DNA of 64,000 bases from Bifidobacterium sp. N4G05 (GTDB lineage Bacteria > Actinomycetota > Actinomycetes > Actinomycetales > Bifidobacteriaceae): positions 62,001-126,000 of the forward strand of contig NZ_NJNQ01000006.1 of NCBI RefSeq assembly GCF_002742445.1. The letters are read 5' to 3'. Of the stretch, positions 18,411-26,752 are shown piece by piece (positions within the stretch are counted from its first letter, which is position 1; each line of letters begins with the position of its first letter). Both the position numbers and the translations under genes were made by a program. The notes under the pieces were generated by a model. It was not told the DNA's origin, did not search any database, and worked only from the letters and a program-made list of their open reading frames with translations.

Positions 18411-19205
18411 CTAGAAGAACATACCAAGAAGGGGGTTTACGCGAAATGGATTACCCATATTGCATACGACGACAATCGCAATAATCACGACCAACATGAT
18501 TGCGCCGTAAATCAGCGTGCGCTGCTGCAGGCTTTTGCCGCGCAACGCATGCAGGCCCGAAACCAGCAGCCAAGCGAACACGCCTCCGATGATGAATCCG
18601 CCAACATGCGCCTGCCATGCGATGTTCGGCGTGATGATCGGCATCAGGAAGTTGATGAGCATCCAGATCATCATGGATCGAATATCGATACCAATGCGCT
18701 GGTATACCACCAGAATGGCCGCGAACAGGCCAAATAGCGCACCGGAAGCGCCGTATGAAGATGTTACCCAACCGTCTTGCGAAAACAGTGCCCAGACCAT
18801 CATGCCGGCACCTCCGCCGAGTCCTGACAGCACATATAGCGCGAGGTATGGCAGATGCCCCATCATGCGTTCCAATACGGGCCCGACGCACCACAAAGTC
18901 AGCATGTTGAAGAGAATGTGCCATAGGGAGGCCGGCTGGTGCAGGAACATTGACGTAATGAAGGTCCATGGGCGGTGGGTCGCCAGCGCGGGCATGAATA
19001 CGCCTGCGCCGACGAACGAGTTGTAGCTGGCCGGCCAGGCGATTTTCAATAGTGTTTCGACAATCCAGACCGCGACGCATATCACCATGATCGCGACGGT
19101 GATCACGGGATCGCCGTTGCGCCAGCGGTACCTCATGGAACGTGCAGAGAAGAGGTCTTTGAACGACGGGGAATCGGGAAACAGACTGAAACGTTGATAA
19201 GCCAT
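18411..19205 (-). CDS. Rhomboid family intramembrane serine protease
   Basis: 264 residues with six or seven membrane segments. The catalytic dyad is visible: Ser154 in GASGALFG and His200 in QAHVGGFIIG. WRxxTxxFLH-like text (RPWTFITSMFLH) near residue 85 is the usual rhomboid loop motif, followed by the HILFNMLTLW helix. It cleaves transmembrane proteins within the bilayer; substrates are not predictable. The ATG at 19205 has AGGG about 7 bases upstream. Upstream neighbour is divergent; its 3' end faces the DnaA-box cluster. Confidence 0.9.
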   Translation of the reverse strand: MAYQRFSLFPDSPSFKDLFSARSMRYRWRNGDPVITVAIMVICVAVWIVETLLKIAWPASYNSFVGAGVFMPALATHRPWTFITSMFLHQPASLWHILFNMLTLWCVGPVLERMMGHLPYLALYVLSGLGGGAGMMVWALFSQDGWVTSSYGASGALFGLFAAILVVYQRIGIDIRSMMIWMLINFLMPIITPNIAWQAHVGGFIIGGVFAWLLVSGLHALRGKSLQQRTLIYGAIMLVVIIAIVVVCNMGNPFRVNPLLGMFF

Positions 19206-19391
19206 GTTTCAACCCTACTGGAACGTGCGAATCCGCGAATCCGCGAAATCATTGCAAATGATTGCATTCTTGTGAATCCTCGGCGCGTAAATCCACCCAA
19301 TCAACACATTCAAGGAATTAATATAGTGAACAGAGTTGGCTTGAACGAGCAGGTCAGCCAATGTTCGCCGATATTTGGGAAAGGAGCCGTC

Positions 19392-19619
19392 ATGGAGAAC
19401 AAGTCTTCTAACGGTTGGAAGTTCTTCGCACTGCTCTTCGGAGCTTTGCTTGCCGGTGTCATCGGTCTGTATGTGTACAAGCAGCAGAATCCGGATTACG
19501 ATCCATGGGAGGAGCCGTGGGAGAACAGCTCGTCTCCTGTCGATCTTGGTCTGACCAAGGATGCCGAAGAAGCCAAGGAAGCCGACACTGAGGCCGCTGC
19601 CGCTCCCGAAGCCGCCTGA
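19392..19619 (+). CDS. Small single-pass membrane protein, unknown function
   Basis: 75 residues from ATG 19392, chosen because AAAGGAG precedes it; upstream in-frame ATGs lack a binding site. One membrane helix (about 8-28, GWKFFALLFGALLAGVIGLYVYK in part) and an acidic, Ala/Glu-rich cytoplasmic or extracytoplasmic tail with DYDPWEEPWEN. I do not recognise a family. It is a monocistronic unit between a divergent rhomboid gene and a strong terminator. Confidence 0.75.
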   Translation: MENKSSNGWKFFALLFGALLAGVIGLYVYKQQNPDYDPWEEPWENSSSPVDLGLTKDAEEAKEADTEAAAAPEAA

Positions 19620-19634
19620 TTCCTACTTCTTTTC

Positions 19635-19670
19635 AAAGCCCTGCCGCCCTTTCGCGCAGGGCTTTTTGTT
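19635..19670 (+). terminator. Terminator of small membrane protein gene
   Basis: AAAGCCCTGC and GCAGGGCTTT arms with TTTTTG following: a canonical intrinsic terminator 15 bases after the stop codon. Confidence 0.88.
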
Positions 19671-19683
19671 ATTTAGACACAAA

Positions 19684-19711
19684 AAGGGACGATTCCAAAG
19701 AATCGTCCCTT
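19684..19711 (-). terminator. Terminator of glgP
   Basis: AAGGGACGATTC, CAAA loop, GAATCGTCCCTT: perfect 12-bp stem; on the minus strand a run of Ts follows (five As precede it on the plus strand). Confidence 0.88.
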
Positions 19712-19736
19712 CGTCATCACGCCTTATCTAGCGCTA

Positions 19737-22181
19737 TCAGGCGAGCGGACCCGTCTTCCAGATGCGCTCGAGGTAATCCTCCATCGAACGATCGGAGCTG
19801 AAGTAGCCCGAGTTCGCCACGTTGATGAGGGCCTTGCGGTTCCATTCGAGCGGCTGGGCGTAGAGAGCCTCGATTTCCGACTGGATGGCGGTGTAGGCAC
19901 CGAAGTCGGCGAGGGTCATGAACCAGTCCTTGGTGAGCCAATCGTGGACGAGGTCTTCGTACACGGTCTTGTCGCCGTTGGAGAAGGTGCCGTCTGCGAC
20001 CATGTCGATGGCGGCCTTGAGGCGCGGATCGGCCTCGTAGTACTTCTTCGGCTCGTAGCCTTCGGCGTAGAGGGCGTCCACCTCGTCGACGGTCATGCCG
20101 AAGAGGAAGAAGTTCTCAGCGCCGACGCGCTCACGGATTTCGACGTTGGCACCGTCGAGGGTGCCGACGGTCATGGCACCGTTGAGAGCGAACTTCATGT
20201 TGCCGGTACCGGAGGCTTCCTTGCCGGCCTGGGAGATCTGCTCGTCAAGGTCGGTGGCCGGGATGAGGTGCTGTGCGAGGCGAATGTTGTAGTTCCACGG
20301 GAAGTAGACGTTCAGCTTGCCCTTGACGTCCGGGTCGTTGTTGATGACGCGGGCGACGTTGTTGATCAGCTGGATGGTCTGCTTGGCCAGATAGTAGCCC
20401 GGAGCGGCCTTAGCACCGAACACGATGGTACGCGGCATGACGTCGTCTGCAGAGATCTTGCCGGACTTGATGTCGGCGTAACGTGCGATCACGGCGAGGA
20501 TCTTCAGTGCCTGACGCTTGTATTCGTGCAGACGCTTGACCATGGTGTTGATCATGGTGTTCGGGTCGATGTCGAAGCCGTATTCGCGCTTGGCGTAGTT
20601 GGCGAAGTCAACCTTGTTGGCCTGCTTGACGGCAGCGAACTTCTTGACGAATTCGTCGTCTGCGGCAAGCGGTTCGAGGCCTTTGAGCAGTTCGAGGTCG
20701 CTCACCCACTTGTCGGTGCCGAGGCCTTCGGTGATGAGGTCGGACAGGCGCGGGTTGGCGAGCTTGACGAAGCGGCGAGGGGTCACGCCGTTGGTCACGT
20801 TGGTGAACTTGTCGGGATACACGTCGGAGAAGTTCTTCAGGGTGACGTCCTTGAGCAGCTGGGAGTGCAGCTCGGCAACGCCGTTGACGTGGGAGCCGCC
20901 GTAGGTGGCCAGATAGGCCATGCGCACGGAGTCGCCGGTGTAGATGGCCATGTCCTTGATGGTGGCTTCGTCGACGCCCTTGGTCTTGAGCTCGGCTGCG
21001 AACTGGTCCTGGATCTTCTCGATGATTTCGAGGTGACGCGGCAGAAGTTCGCCGATGAGCTTGGACGGCCACACTTCCAAGGCTTCCGGAAGCAGGGTGT
21101 GGCAGGTGTAGTTGAAGGTCTTGTTGGTGACAGTCCAGGCGGTATCCCAATCGTAGCCGTACTCGTCCATGAGGACGCGCATGAGCTCCGGGATGCCGAT
21201 GACCGGGTGGGTGTCGTTAAGCTGGAAGGTGATCTTGTCTGCGAAGGTGGTCAGATCCGGCTTGTCCTGGCCCGGGTAGAAGACGCGGATGGCGTCATGG
21301 ATGGAGGCGGACACGAAGAAGTACTGCTGCTCGAGACGCAACGCCTTGCCCTGCGGGGTGGAATCCTCCGGATACAGGATCTTGGAGATGTTTTCCGCTT
21401 CGACCTGCGGCTTGACGGCATCAAGGTACTCGGACTTGTTGAAGGTGAGCAGGTCGAACTCGTCGTAGCTCTTGGCGGTCCACAGGCGAAGGGTGTTCAC
21501 ACGGCCGGAAGCATAGCCCGGAACCATGTAGTCGACCGGGACTGCACGCACGGACCAAGCCGGCTTCCAAACCTTCTTGCCGTTCTCTTCGACGACTTCG
21601 CCGCCGAAGGAGACCTTCTGGTCGCGGTTGTAGTCGATGTGGCCCCATGGCTCTTCGTTGGTCAGCCAGTAGTCCGGGGTTTCGATCTGCTTGCCGTTTT
21701 CGTCGAACTTCTGCTCGAAGATGCCGTACTTGTACTGGATGCCATAACCGAATGCCGGCACGCCCAGCGAAGCGAGCGAATCGATGAAGCAGGCGGCCAG
21801 ACGGCCGAGACCACCGTTGCCGAGGCCTGGCTCGTGCTCGGCGTTGACGACGTCCTGCACGGAGAAGCCGAGTTCCTTGACCGCGGCATTGAACTGCTCG
21901 GTCAGACCGGCGTTGAGCAGAGCGTTGCGCAGCTGCTTACCCATTAGGAATTCTGCGGACAGGTAGCCGACTGCCTTGGTGTTGCCATTGACCATGTCAG
22001 CCTGGGTCTTGAACCAGGAATCCATGAGGTGGCGTCGCACCGCGGCGGACGCGGCGACATACACGTCGGCCGGCTTGGCCTGTTCGACGGTGACGCCCTG
22101 GGTGTACTTCAGCTGCTCGCGGATCTCATCTGCGAACTGCTCCGCGGTAATCGCGGACTTCGGTGCGGTAATTTCAGTCAT
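19737..22181 (-). CDS. glgP: Glycogen/alpha-glucan phosphorylase
   Basis: 814 residues, the usual length of GT35 phosphorylases. It releases glucose 1-phosphate from alpha-1,4-glucans using pyridoxal phosphate; the PLP lysine is Lys663 in EASGTGNMKFALNG. Other family motifs are NGGLGRLAACF, QLNDTHP, NGVTPRRF and KRLHEYKRQ. It feeds G1P into the bifid shunt from glycogen or maltodextrin. Start ATG follows AAGGGAG. It is monocistronic, with its own terminator and a 355-base upstream region with repeated TGCAAA words that may hold regulator sites. Confidence 0.96.
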   Translation of the reverse strand: MTEITAPKSAITAEQFADEIREQLKYTQGVTVEQAKPADVYVAASAAVRRHLMDSWFKTQADMVNGNTKAVGYLSAEFLMGKQLRNALLNAGLTEQFNAAVKELGFSVQDVVNAEHEPGLGNGGLGRLAACFIDSLASLGVPAFGYGIQYKYGIFEQKFDENGKQIETPDYWLTNEEPWGHIDYNRDQKVSFGGEVVEENGKKVWKPAWSVRAVPVDYMVPGYASGRVNTLRLWTAKSYDEFDLLTFNKSEYLDAVKPQVEAENISKILYPEDSTPQGKALRLEQQYFFVSASIHDAIRVFYPGQDKPDLTTFADKITFQLNDTHPVIGIPELMRVLMDEYGYDWDTAWTVTNKTFNYTCHTLLPEALEVWPSKLIGELLPRHLEIIEKIQDQFAAELKTKGVDEATIKDMAIYTGDSVRMAYLATYGGSHVNGVAELHSQLLKDVTLKNFSDVYPDKFTNVTNGVTPRRFVKLANPRLSDLITEGLGTDKWVSDLELLKGLEPLAADDEFVKKFAAVKQANKVDFANYAKREYGFDIDPNTMINTMVKRLHEYKRQALKILAVIARYADIKSGKISADDVMPRTIVFGAKAAPGYYLAKQTIQLINNVARVINNDPDVKGKLNVYFPWNYNIRLAQHLIPATDLDEQISQAGKEASGTGNMKFALNGAMTVGTLDGANVEIRERVGAENFFLFGMTVDEVDALYAEGYEPKKYYEADPRLKAAIDMVADGTFSNGDKTVYEDLVHDWLTKDWFMTLADFGAYTAIQSEIEALYAQPLEWNRKALINVANSGYFSSDRSMEDYLERIWKTGPLA

Positions 22182-22536
22182 TAATCGACTCCCTTTGACG
22201 GATTACTCTCCAGAAACATTATGCCTTGCTCCAGCGTCCTTGCATTAGCGGCTACATGAACACTAAGTAACATCATGCATACGTTCTCATACATAGCATA
22301 CTACATAATCAGAAAAAAGACGAAATTTCAAGCGATTACAGGTCAGCATTCGTTTGCAAAAATGATGCAAACCGGCTGCCAAAACGTTGTGAACAACATG
22401 CAAACGACATGCAACAAAATTGAGAACGCTGTCAGCAATCGCAAATATTTTTCCTCTCTTCACACCCCTATTCAGTTGTGACTACGCTGTCTGCAACACC
22501 CCATCATAGTCGCTTGCAAGCGACAAAATAACACGT
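22182..22536. other. Intergenic region upstream of glgP and the SCP2-like gene
   Basis: AT-rich divergent promoter region. It contains TTTGCAAA (22353-22360), several ATGCAAAC/ATGCAACA words between 22363 and 22415, and GTTGTGAACAAC near 22386, possibly operator sequences for a LacI-type regulator. A 68-codon open frame (22275-22481) has no binding site and is not called. Confidence 0.5.
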
Positions 22537-22974
22537 ATGGCTGTTATTCGAGAACAAGATCTGCATAAGGGACATGACGCATTTGCGCAATGGCTGCAAA
22601 CGTCTCATCGCATGATCGCCGACGGTATTCCCGCAAATACCGACGCGGCACGCGATTTCCGTCTGGAATTCTCTCCACGATTGCCACGCCAGCTGTGGGC
22701 GATGGCGGTGCGCTACTCGCTGCATCTGCTGGAGAAAAAAGCGCCCGGAGAGGGCGTGGAAGTGCGTGTCGCACCGTGGGGTGCCATCAAGATTCTCGAC
22801 GGACCGGCATCCGATCCGCATAATCTCACGCCGCCGGATGTGATCGAACTGGAACCGGACGTGTGGATGAGACTCGCCACGGGCATTACCAGCTGGGCTG
22901 AGGAGAAGGAGGCGGGACGCATCACGGCCGTTGGCGAACGCGACGATTTGAGTAGCTTGCTGCCGTTGGTGTGA
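22537..22974 (+). CDS. Bacterial SCP2-like (sterol carrier family) protein
   Basis: 145 residues resembling the small actinobacterial proteins annotated 'sterol carrier family protein': GEGVEVRVAPWGAIKI, PPDVIELEPDVWMRLATG, SW..E. The pattern is one compact alpha/beta domain that in larger proteins occurs with maleylpyruvate isomerase-like domains. A lipid- or thiol-binding role is only inferred from the fold family. No signal peptide. Divergent from glgP, convergent with the DUF3073 gene across a hairpin. Confidence 0.7.
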   Translation: MAVIREQDLHKGHDAFAQWLQTSHRMIADGIPANTDAARDFRLEFSPRLPRQLWAMAVRYSLHLLEKKAPGEGVEVRVAPWGAIKILDGPASDPHNLTPPDVIELEPDVWMRLATGITSWAEEKEAGRITAVGERDDLSSLLPLV

Positions 22975-23016
22975 CGGGCTGCGAGAAGACCGTCACAGGC
23001 GCAAAAACGCATAGCA

Positions 23017-23063
23017 AAACCGCGATGTGGATACACCCAGCAGGCATATCCGCATCGCGGTTT
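23017..23063. terminator. Bidirectional terminator hairpin
   Basis: AAACCGCGATG (about 23017-23027) and CATCGCGGTTT (about 23053-23063) form an 11-bp stem between convergent genes; TGGATA/TATCCG extends it in part. Confidence 0.7.
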
Positions 23064-23085
23064 CACAAAGTACCTGATATGCCGA

Positions 23086-23466
23086 TTAGTCCTGCTTCTT
23101 CGGCTTCAGCGCGCTGGGCATCGGCATCGGGATGGGCTTGTGTGGTTTCGGTGCGGCGGACTTGGTTGCCGGGAACTCTCCGCTCGTGGCCTTCGCCGCC
23201 GCCTCTGCGGCCCACTTCGCATACTCGTCGAGGTCATCCTCGGCGTCGGTCTGCGCGGACTCCTGAGCATCTTCAGAAATCTCATCTTCAGCGTCCGCAT
23301 CGTGAGAATATTTTGCTTCGACATCGGCGAAAGGATCGAAAGAACCCGAACCAGGCTCCTGGGCGCCGAGCTCCTTGGCGAGCTCATCGTAGTCGGTGTC
23401 GGTGGTCAGGTACTTGAGCTTTCGGGCTATTTTCTGCTGTTTGGCTTTCTGACGTCCGCGGCCCAT
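23086..23466 (-). CDS. DUF3073 family protein
   Basis: 126 residues starting MGRGRQKAKQQKIARKLKY, the highly conserved basic N-terminus of DUF3073 proteins found across Actinobacteria, followed by an acidic middle (about 50-90, Asp/Glu/Ala) and a Pro/Lys-rich C-terminus (PKPHKPIPMPMPSALKPKK). Function unknown; the basic N-terminus suggests nucleic-acid contact (inference). It is read away from trpS, with a 127-base spacer. Confidence 0.85.
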   Translation of the reverse strand: MGRGRQKAKQQKIARKLKYLTTDTDYDELAKELGAQEPGSGSFDPFADVEAKYSHDADAEDEISEDAQESAQTDAEDDLDEYAKWAAEAAAKATSGEFPATKSAAPKPHKPIPMPMPSALKPKKQD

Positions 23467-23593
23467 CTGACCCCCTGAGGATTACTGTGCTATCAATTCA
23501 TCAAACAAGAGAGTACCACTTGTTATGCCATATTTCGTTGTCGGCTCAGACTTTTACGATAAAATCGCTGATTTTCTTAAGAAAAGGACACGT

Positions 23594-24694
23594 ATGACGG
23601 ACGAAACCCAGGAGCAGCAGATCACCGCTGTCGGCAATGAAATGAGCGCGAGCTTCCTCGCAGCGAAGAAGCGTTCCGACGCAACGCTCGCCGCAATCGA
23701 ACAGAATCCGGGCAAGTTCACCATGCTTACCGGCGACCGTCCGACCGGACGTCTGCATCTCGGCCATTATTTTGGTTCGATTCGCGAGCGCGTCGCCATG
23801 CAGAATCGTGGCGTGAATTCGAATATCATCATCGCCGATTATCAGGTGATCACCGATCGTGACACGACCGAGCATATCGAAGACAATGTGCTCAATTTGG
23901 TGCTTGATTACATGGCTGCCGGCATCGATCCGGAAAAGACCATGATTTTTACGCATTCCGCCGTTCCTGCGGAGAACCAGCTGATGCTGCCGTTCCTGTC
24001 GTTGGTGACTGAGGCCGAGCTGCATCGCAATCCTACGGTGAAGTCGGAAATGGAAGCTTCCGGCCATGCGCTGACCGGCCTGCTGCTGACTTATCCGGTG
24101 CATCAGGCATGCGACATTCTGTTCTGCAAGGCCAATGTGGTGCCGATCGGCAAGGATAACCTGCCGCATGTCGAGATCACGCGCACCATCGCGCGTCGTT
24201 TCAACGAACGTTACGCCAAGAAGCATCCGGTGTTCCCCGAGCCGGCTGCGATTCTGTCTGAAGCGCCGGAGATTCCAGGCTTGGATGGCCGCAAGATGAG
24301 CAAGTCGTACGGCAATTCCATCATGTTGGGCGCCACCGCGCAGGAGACCGCCAAGCTCATCAAGAAGAGTCCGACCGATTCCGAGCGTCGCATCACGTTC
24401 GATCCGATCGCACGTCCGCAGGTTTCCGCACTGCTGACGACCGCCGGTTTGGTCACCGGTCGTGATCCGAAGGAGATCGCCGAGGAGATCGGCGATTCCG
24501 GTGCAGGCGCGCTGAAGGCGTATGTGATCGAATCGGTGAATAGCTTCCTTGAGCCGCATCGTGCCCGCCGCGAGGAACTCGCCAAGGATATGGATTACGT
24601 GCGCGATGTGCTCGCCGAAGGCAACAAGAAGGCCAACGCCATCGCCAACGAAACCTTGGAGCAAGTCCGCGATGCCATGGGCATGCGCTACTAA
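23594..24694 (+). CDS. trpS: Tryptophanyl-tRNA synthetase
   Basis: 366 residues from ATG 23594 (AAAAGG upstream); an in-frame ATG at 23525 would add an unconserved 23 residues. Class I synthetase signatures: GRLHLGHYFGS (HIGH-type) and GRKMSKSYGN (KMSKS). Charges tRNA-Trp. Monocistronic with a terminator. The sequence between (LPFLSLVTEAELHRNPT, YPVHQACDIL) is typical of the eukaryote-like/actinobacterial TrpS subgroup. A TACGATAAAAT box at about 23555-23565 could be its -10 region. Confidence 0.95.
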   Translation: MTDETQEQQITAVGNEMSASFLAAKKRSDATLAAIEQNPGKFTMLTGDRPTGRLHLGHYFGSIRERVAMQNRGVNSNIIIADYQVITDRDTTEHIEDNVLNLVLDYMAAGIDPEKTMIFTHSAVPAENQLMLPFLSLVTEAELHRNPTVKSEMEASGHALTGLLLTYPVHQACDILFCKANVVPIGKDNLPHVEITRTIARRFNERYAKKHPVFPEPAAILSEAPEIPGLDGRKMSKSYGNSIMLGATAQETAKLIKKSPTDSERRITFDPIARPQVSALLTTAGLVTGRDPKEIAEEIGDSGAGALKAYVIESVNSFLEPHRARREELAKDMDYVRDVLAEGNKKANAIANETLEQVRDAMGMRY

Positions 24695-24743
24695 AGCTCC
24701 AGAAACGCCATAATCATGCTTTAAACAGCGTTTCAGCATCGAC

Positions 24744-24779
24744 AAAGGCCGGATTGCGTATTGTGCAATCCGGCCTTTG
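24744..24779. terminator. Bidirectional terminator, trpS / putP
   Basis: AAAGGCCGGATTGC pairs with GCAATCCGGCCTTT (14 bp) with a short loop; convergent genes on both sides. Confidence 0.88.
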
Positions 24780-24814
24780 TTGCGTTTGAGTGGCATGTGC
24801 CACATTATGTTTGA

Positions 24815-26443
24815 TTAGATTTGCGCGCGCTTTTCGCCGGAAGCGATTTCCGCTGCAACCAAATCGTCATCCACCTTGCGATCATCGGGATCATCAAGAT
24901 AATGATCGAACTCGTGCAACACTTCAGCATCGGGAGCCGGAGTCAACAACGACACCACCACAATGAACAACAGTGAGATGATGAACGCCGGAAGCAGCTC
25001 GTAAATAGCGAAGACACCACCAAGCGGCTTGATGAAATTATGCCAAATCAGCACGGTCGCAGTACCGGAAAGCATGCCTGCAATCGCACCGAATTTATTG
25101 GTACGACGCCAATACAGCGAACACAGCATCAGCGGACCGAATGAAGCGCCCAAACCAGCCCACGCATACGAAACAACTTGGAAAATCGACGAATTCTGAT
25201 CGAATGCAACCACAATGCCGAAAACGAACATAACCAGCAGTGTGATGCGGGCAACCATCATCACCTGACGATCAGTAGCCTTGCGGTAGAGCAATCCGCG
25301 GAAAATATTCTCACCAACCGCGGAAGCACCGATAATCAGATACGATGAAGACGAACTCATGGACGCGGCGAAAATGCCCGATACCACGATGCCGCACATG
25401 AAGCTTGGCAGCAGCGCCTGCGAAACCACAATGAAAATGTTCTCCGCAGCGGACTGCGTGACGAACTGCGTCGGCATCATCGCACGGCCGACCAAGCCAA
25501 TGCACACGCCGCATGCAAGCGACACCACACACCATGTGGTTGCGATGATACGGGACTTTTTGATCTCTTCGGAACTGCGGATCGACAGGAATCGCACGAG
25601 CACCTGCGGCATACCGAAATAGCCAAGGCCCCACGCAAGCATGGAAATCATGGTGATCACGCCGTATTCGGTAGGAGCGCCGAACATGGCCTGACCGGCT
25701 TTGATGATCTGCTCGCCGGCATCGTTCAGGATTGGCGTGGCCATTTGCGTGCCGTCAAGGAATCCTGGAATGCCTTTGAGGAAGGCGACGGTGTTGTCGA
25801 CGCCGCCGACGGACGCCACGGAACCGATGAACACCACGGCCAGCGCGAAGAACATGAGCAAGCCTTGGATGAAGTCGGTCACGACCACGGAAAGATAGCC
25901 GCCGATCAAGGTGTAGGCGAACACGATGGCCGCACCGATCACCATGGTCAGGTGGTAGTCCCAGCCGAACAGGGTCGAGAAAAGTTTGCCGACCGTCACG
26001 AAGCAGCTGCCGACATACACGCAGAAAAATACGAGGATGATCAACGCCGCGATGGTGGAGACGATGTTGCGTTTGTCATGGAATCGTTTGGAGAAGAAGT
26101 CCGGAATGGTAATCGCGTCACCTGCCACCACGGAGTAGCGGCGCAAACGCCGTGCGACGAGCTTCCAATTGAGGTAGGTGCCGAGAGCCAGGCCGAGGGC
26201 CGTCCACAGCGGGTCGGCGGCACCGGTGAAGTAGGCGACGCCCGGCAGACCCATGAGCAGCCAGCCGCTCATATCGGAGGCTTCGGCACTTAAAGCCGTC
26301 AGCCACGGACCAACGCCACGACCGCCCGCGAAATACTGACGGGTGGAGGAATTGGACCGCTTGGAGTAGATGAAGCCGATGGTGAGCATGGCCACAAAAT
26401 AGATGACCATCGCCAGCAGCACCCAAAAATCTTTGGTAACCAT
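24815..26443 (-). CDS. putP: Sodium/proline symporter, SSS family
   Basis: 542 residues with about 13 membrane helices, the standard size for PutP. Family features: RSNSSTRQYFAGGRGVGPW in the first loop, SAEASDMSGWLLMGLPG in helix 2, ADPLWTALGLALGTYLNW, and SSSSYLIIGASAVGEN. It imports L-proline with Na+. It is transcribed alone; upstream there is a 21-bp direct repeat with TTTCGAA words. C-terminal tail is acidic and cytoplasmic. Confidence 0.9.
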   Translation of the reverse strand: MVTKDFWVLLAMVIYFVAMLTIGFIYSKRSNSSTRQYFAGGRGVGPWLTALSAEASDMSGWLLMGLPGVAYFTGAADPLWTALGLALGTYLNWKLVARRLRRYSVVAGDAITIPDFFSKRFHDKRNIVSTIAALIILVFFCVYVGSCFVTVGKLFSTLFGWDYHLTMVIGAAIVFAYTLIGGYLSVVVTDFIQGLLMFFALAVVFIGSVASVGGVDNTVAFLKGIPGFLDGTQMATPILNDAGEQIIKAGQAMFGAPTEYGVITMISMLAWGLGYFGMPQVLVRFLSIRSSEEIKKSRIIATTWCVVSLACGVCIGLVGRAMMPTQFVTQSAAENIFIVVSQALLPSFMCGIVVSGIFAASMSSSSSYLIIGASAVGENIFRGLLYRKATDRQVMMVARITLLVMFVFGIVVAFDQNSSIFQVVSYAWAGLGASFGPLMLCSLYWRRTNKFGAIAGMLSGTATVLIWHNFIKPLGGVFAIYELLPAFIISLLFIVVVSLLTPAPDAEVLHEFDHYLDDPDDRKVDDDLVAAEIASGEKRAQI

Positions 26444-26469
26444 GAATTCTCTCTTCTTAGATTTCTAGC

Positions 26470-26531
26470 CGAATTTCTTTCGAATCTCTTTCTTCAAATC
26501 TCTGTCGAAACGAATTTCTTTCGAATCTCTT
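26470..26531. repeat. 21-bp direct repeat upstream of putP
   Basis: Two identical 21-base copies start at 26470 and 26511 (41 bases apart). Core is GAATTTCTTTCGAATCTCT. It lies within 90 bases of the putP start, so could be a regulator site or slippage product. Confidence 0.85.
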
Positions 26532-26540
26532 CTGAAAAAT

Positions 26541-26585
26541 ATGCGATTGTCCCAATGTACCGGTCGGACATTGCAACAATCGCAT
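26541..26585 (-). terminator. Probable terminator of the thrE-like gene
   Basis: ATGCGATTGT..CAATGT pairs with ACATTG..ACAATCGCAT (18-base arms, two mismatches); ATTTTTC follows on the minus strand. Confidence 0.6.
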
Positions 26586-26752
26586 TTATCTCATTTACTC
26601 GCCCAAATTCCGAAATTCTGCGAGTTGTTATGCACCGTTCTGGATTCTAGGGAAAATTTGGCAATGCGTGCGGTACCAAGGCGTACCGAAGGAAGGCGTA
26701 CGAAGGTACGTCGACTAAGAAACAACGCAGATAACGCTCCATTGCCAGATTT

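Larger units (their letters stand above)
26444..26752. other. Intergenic region between thrE-like gene and putP
   Basis: Holds the putP promoter side with a 21-base direct repeat (26470-26490 and 26511-26531, both CGAATTTCTTTCGAATCTCTT minus one base to stay within limits), a terminator-like hairpin (26541-26585) and, near 26668-26712, GTAC-containing short repeats (GGTACC, GCGTACC, GCGTACGAAGGTAC). No gene supported. Confidence 0.6.

Noticed and set aside
19944-21947. 667-codon plus-strand open frame opposite glgP
   Set aside because: Antisense shadow; protein composition is Val/Asp/Glu/Gly-rich as expected from codon mirroring.
22275-22481. 68-codon open frame upstream of the SCP2-like gene
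   Set aside because: No ribosome binding site and lies in AT-rich promoter DNA.
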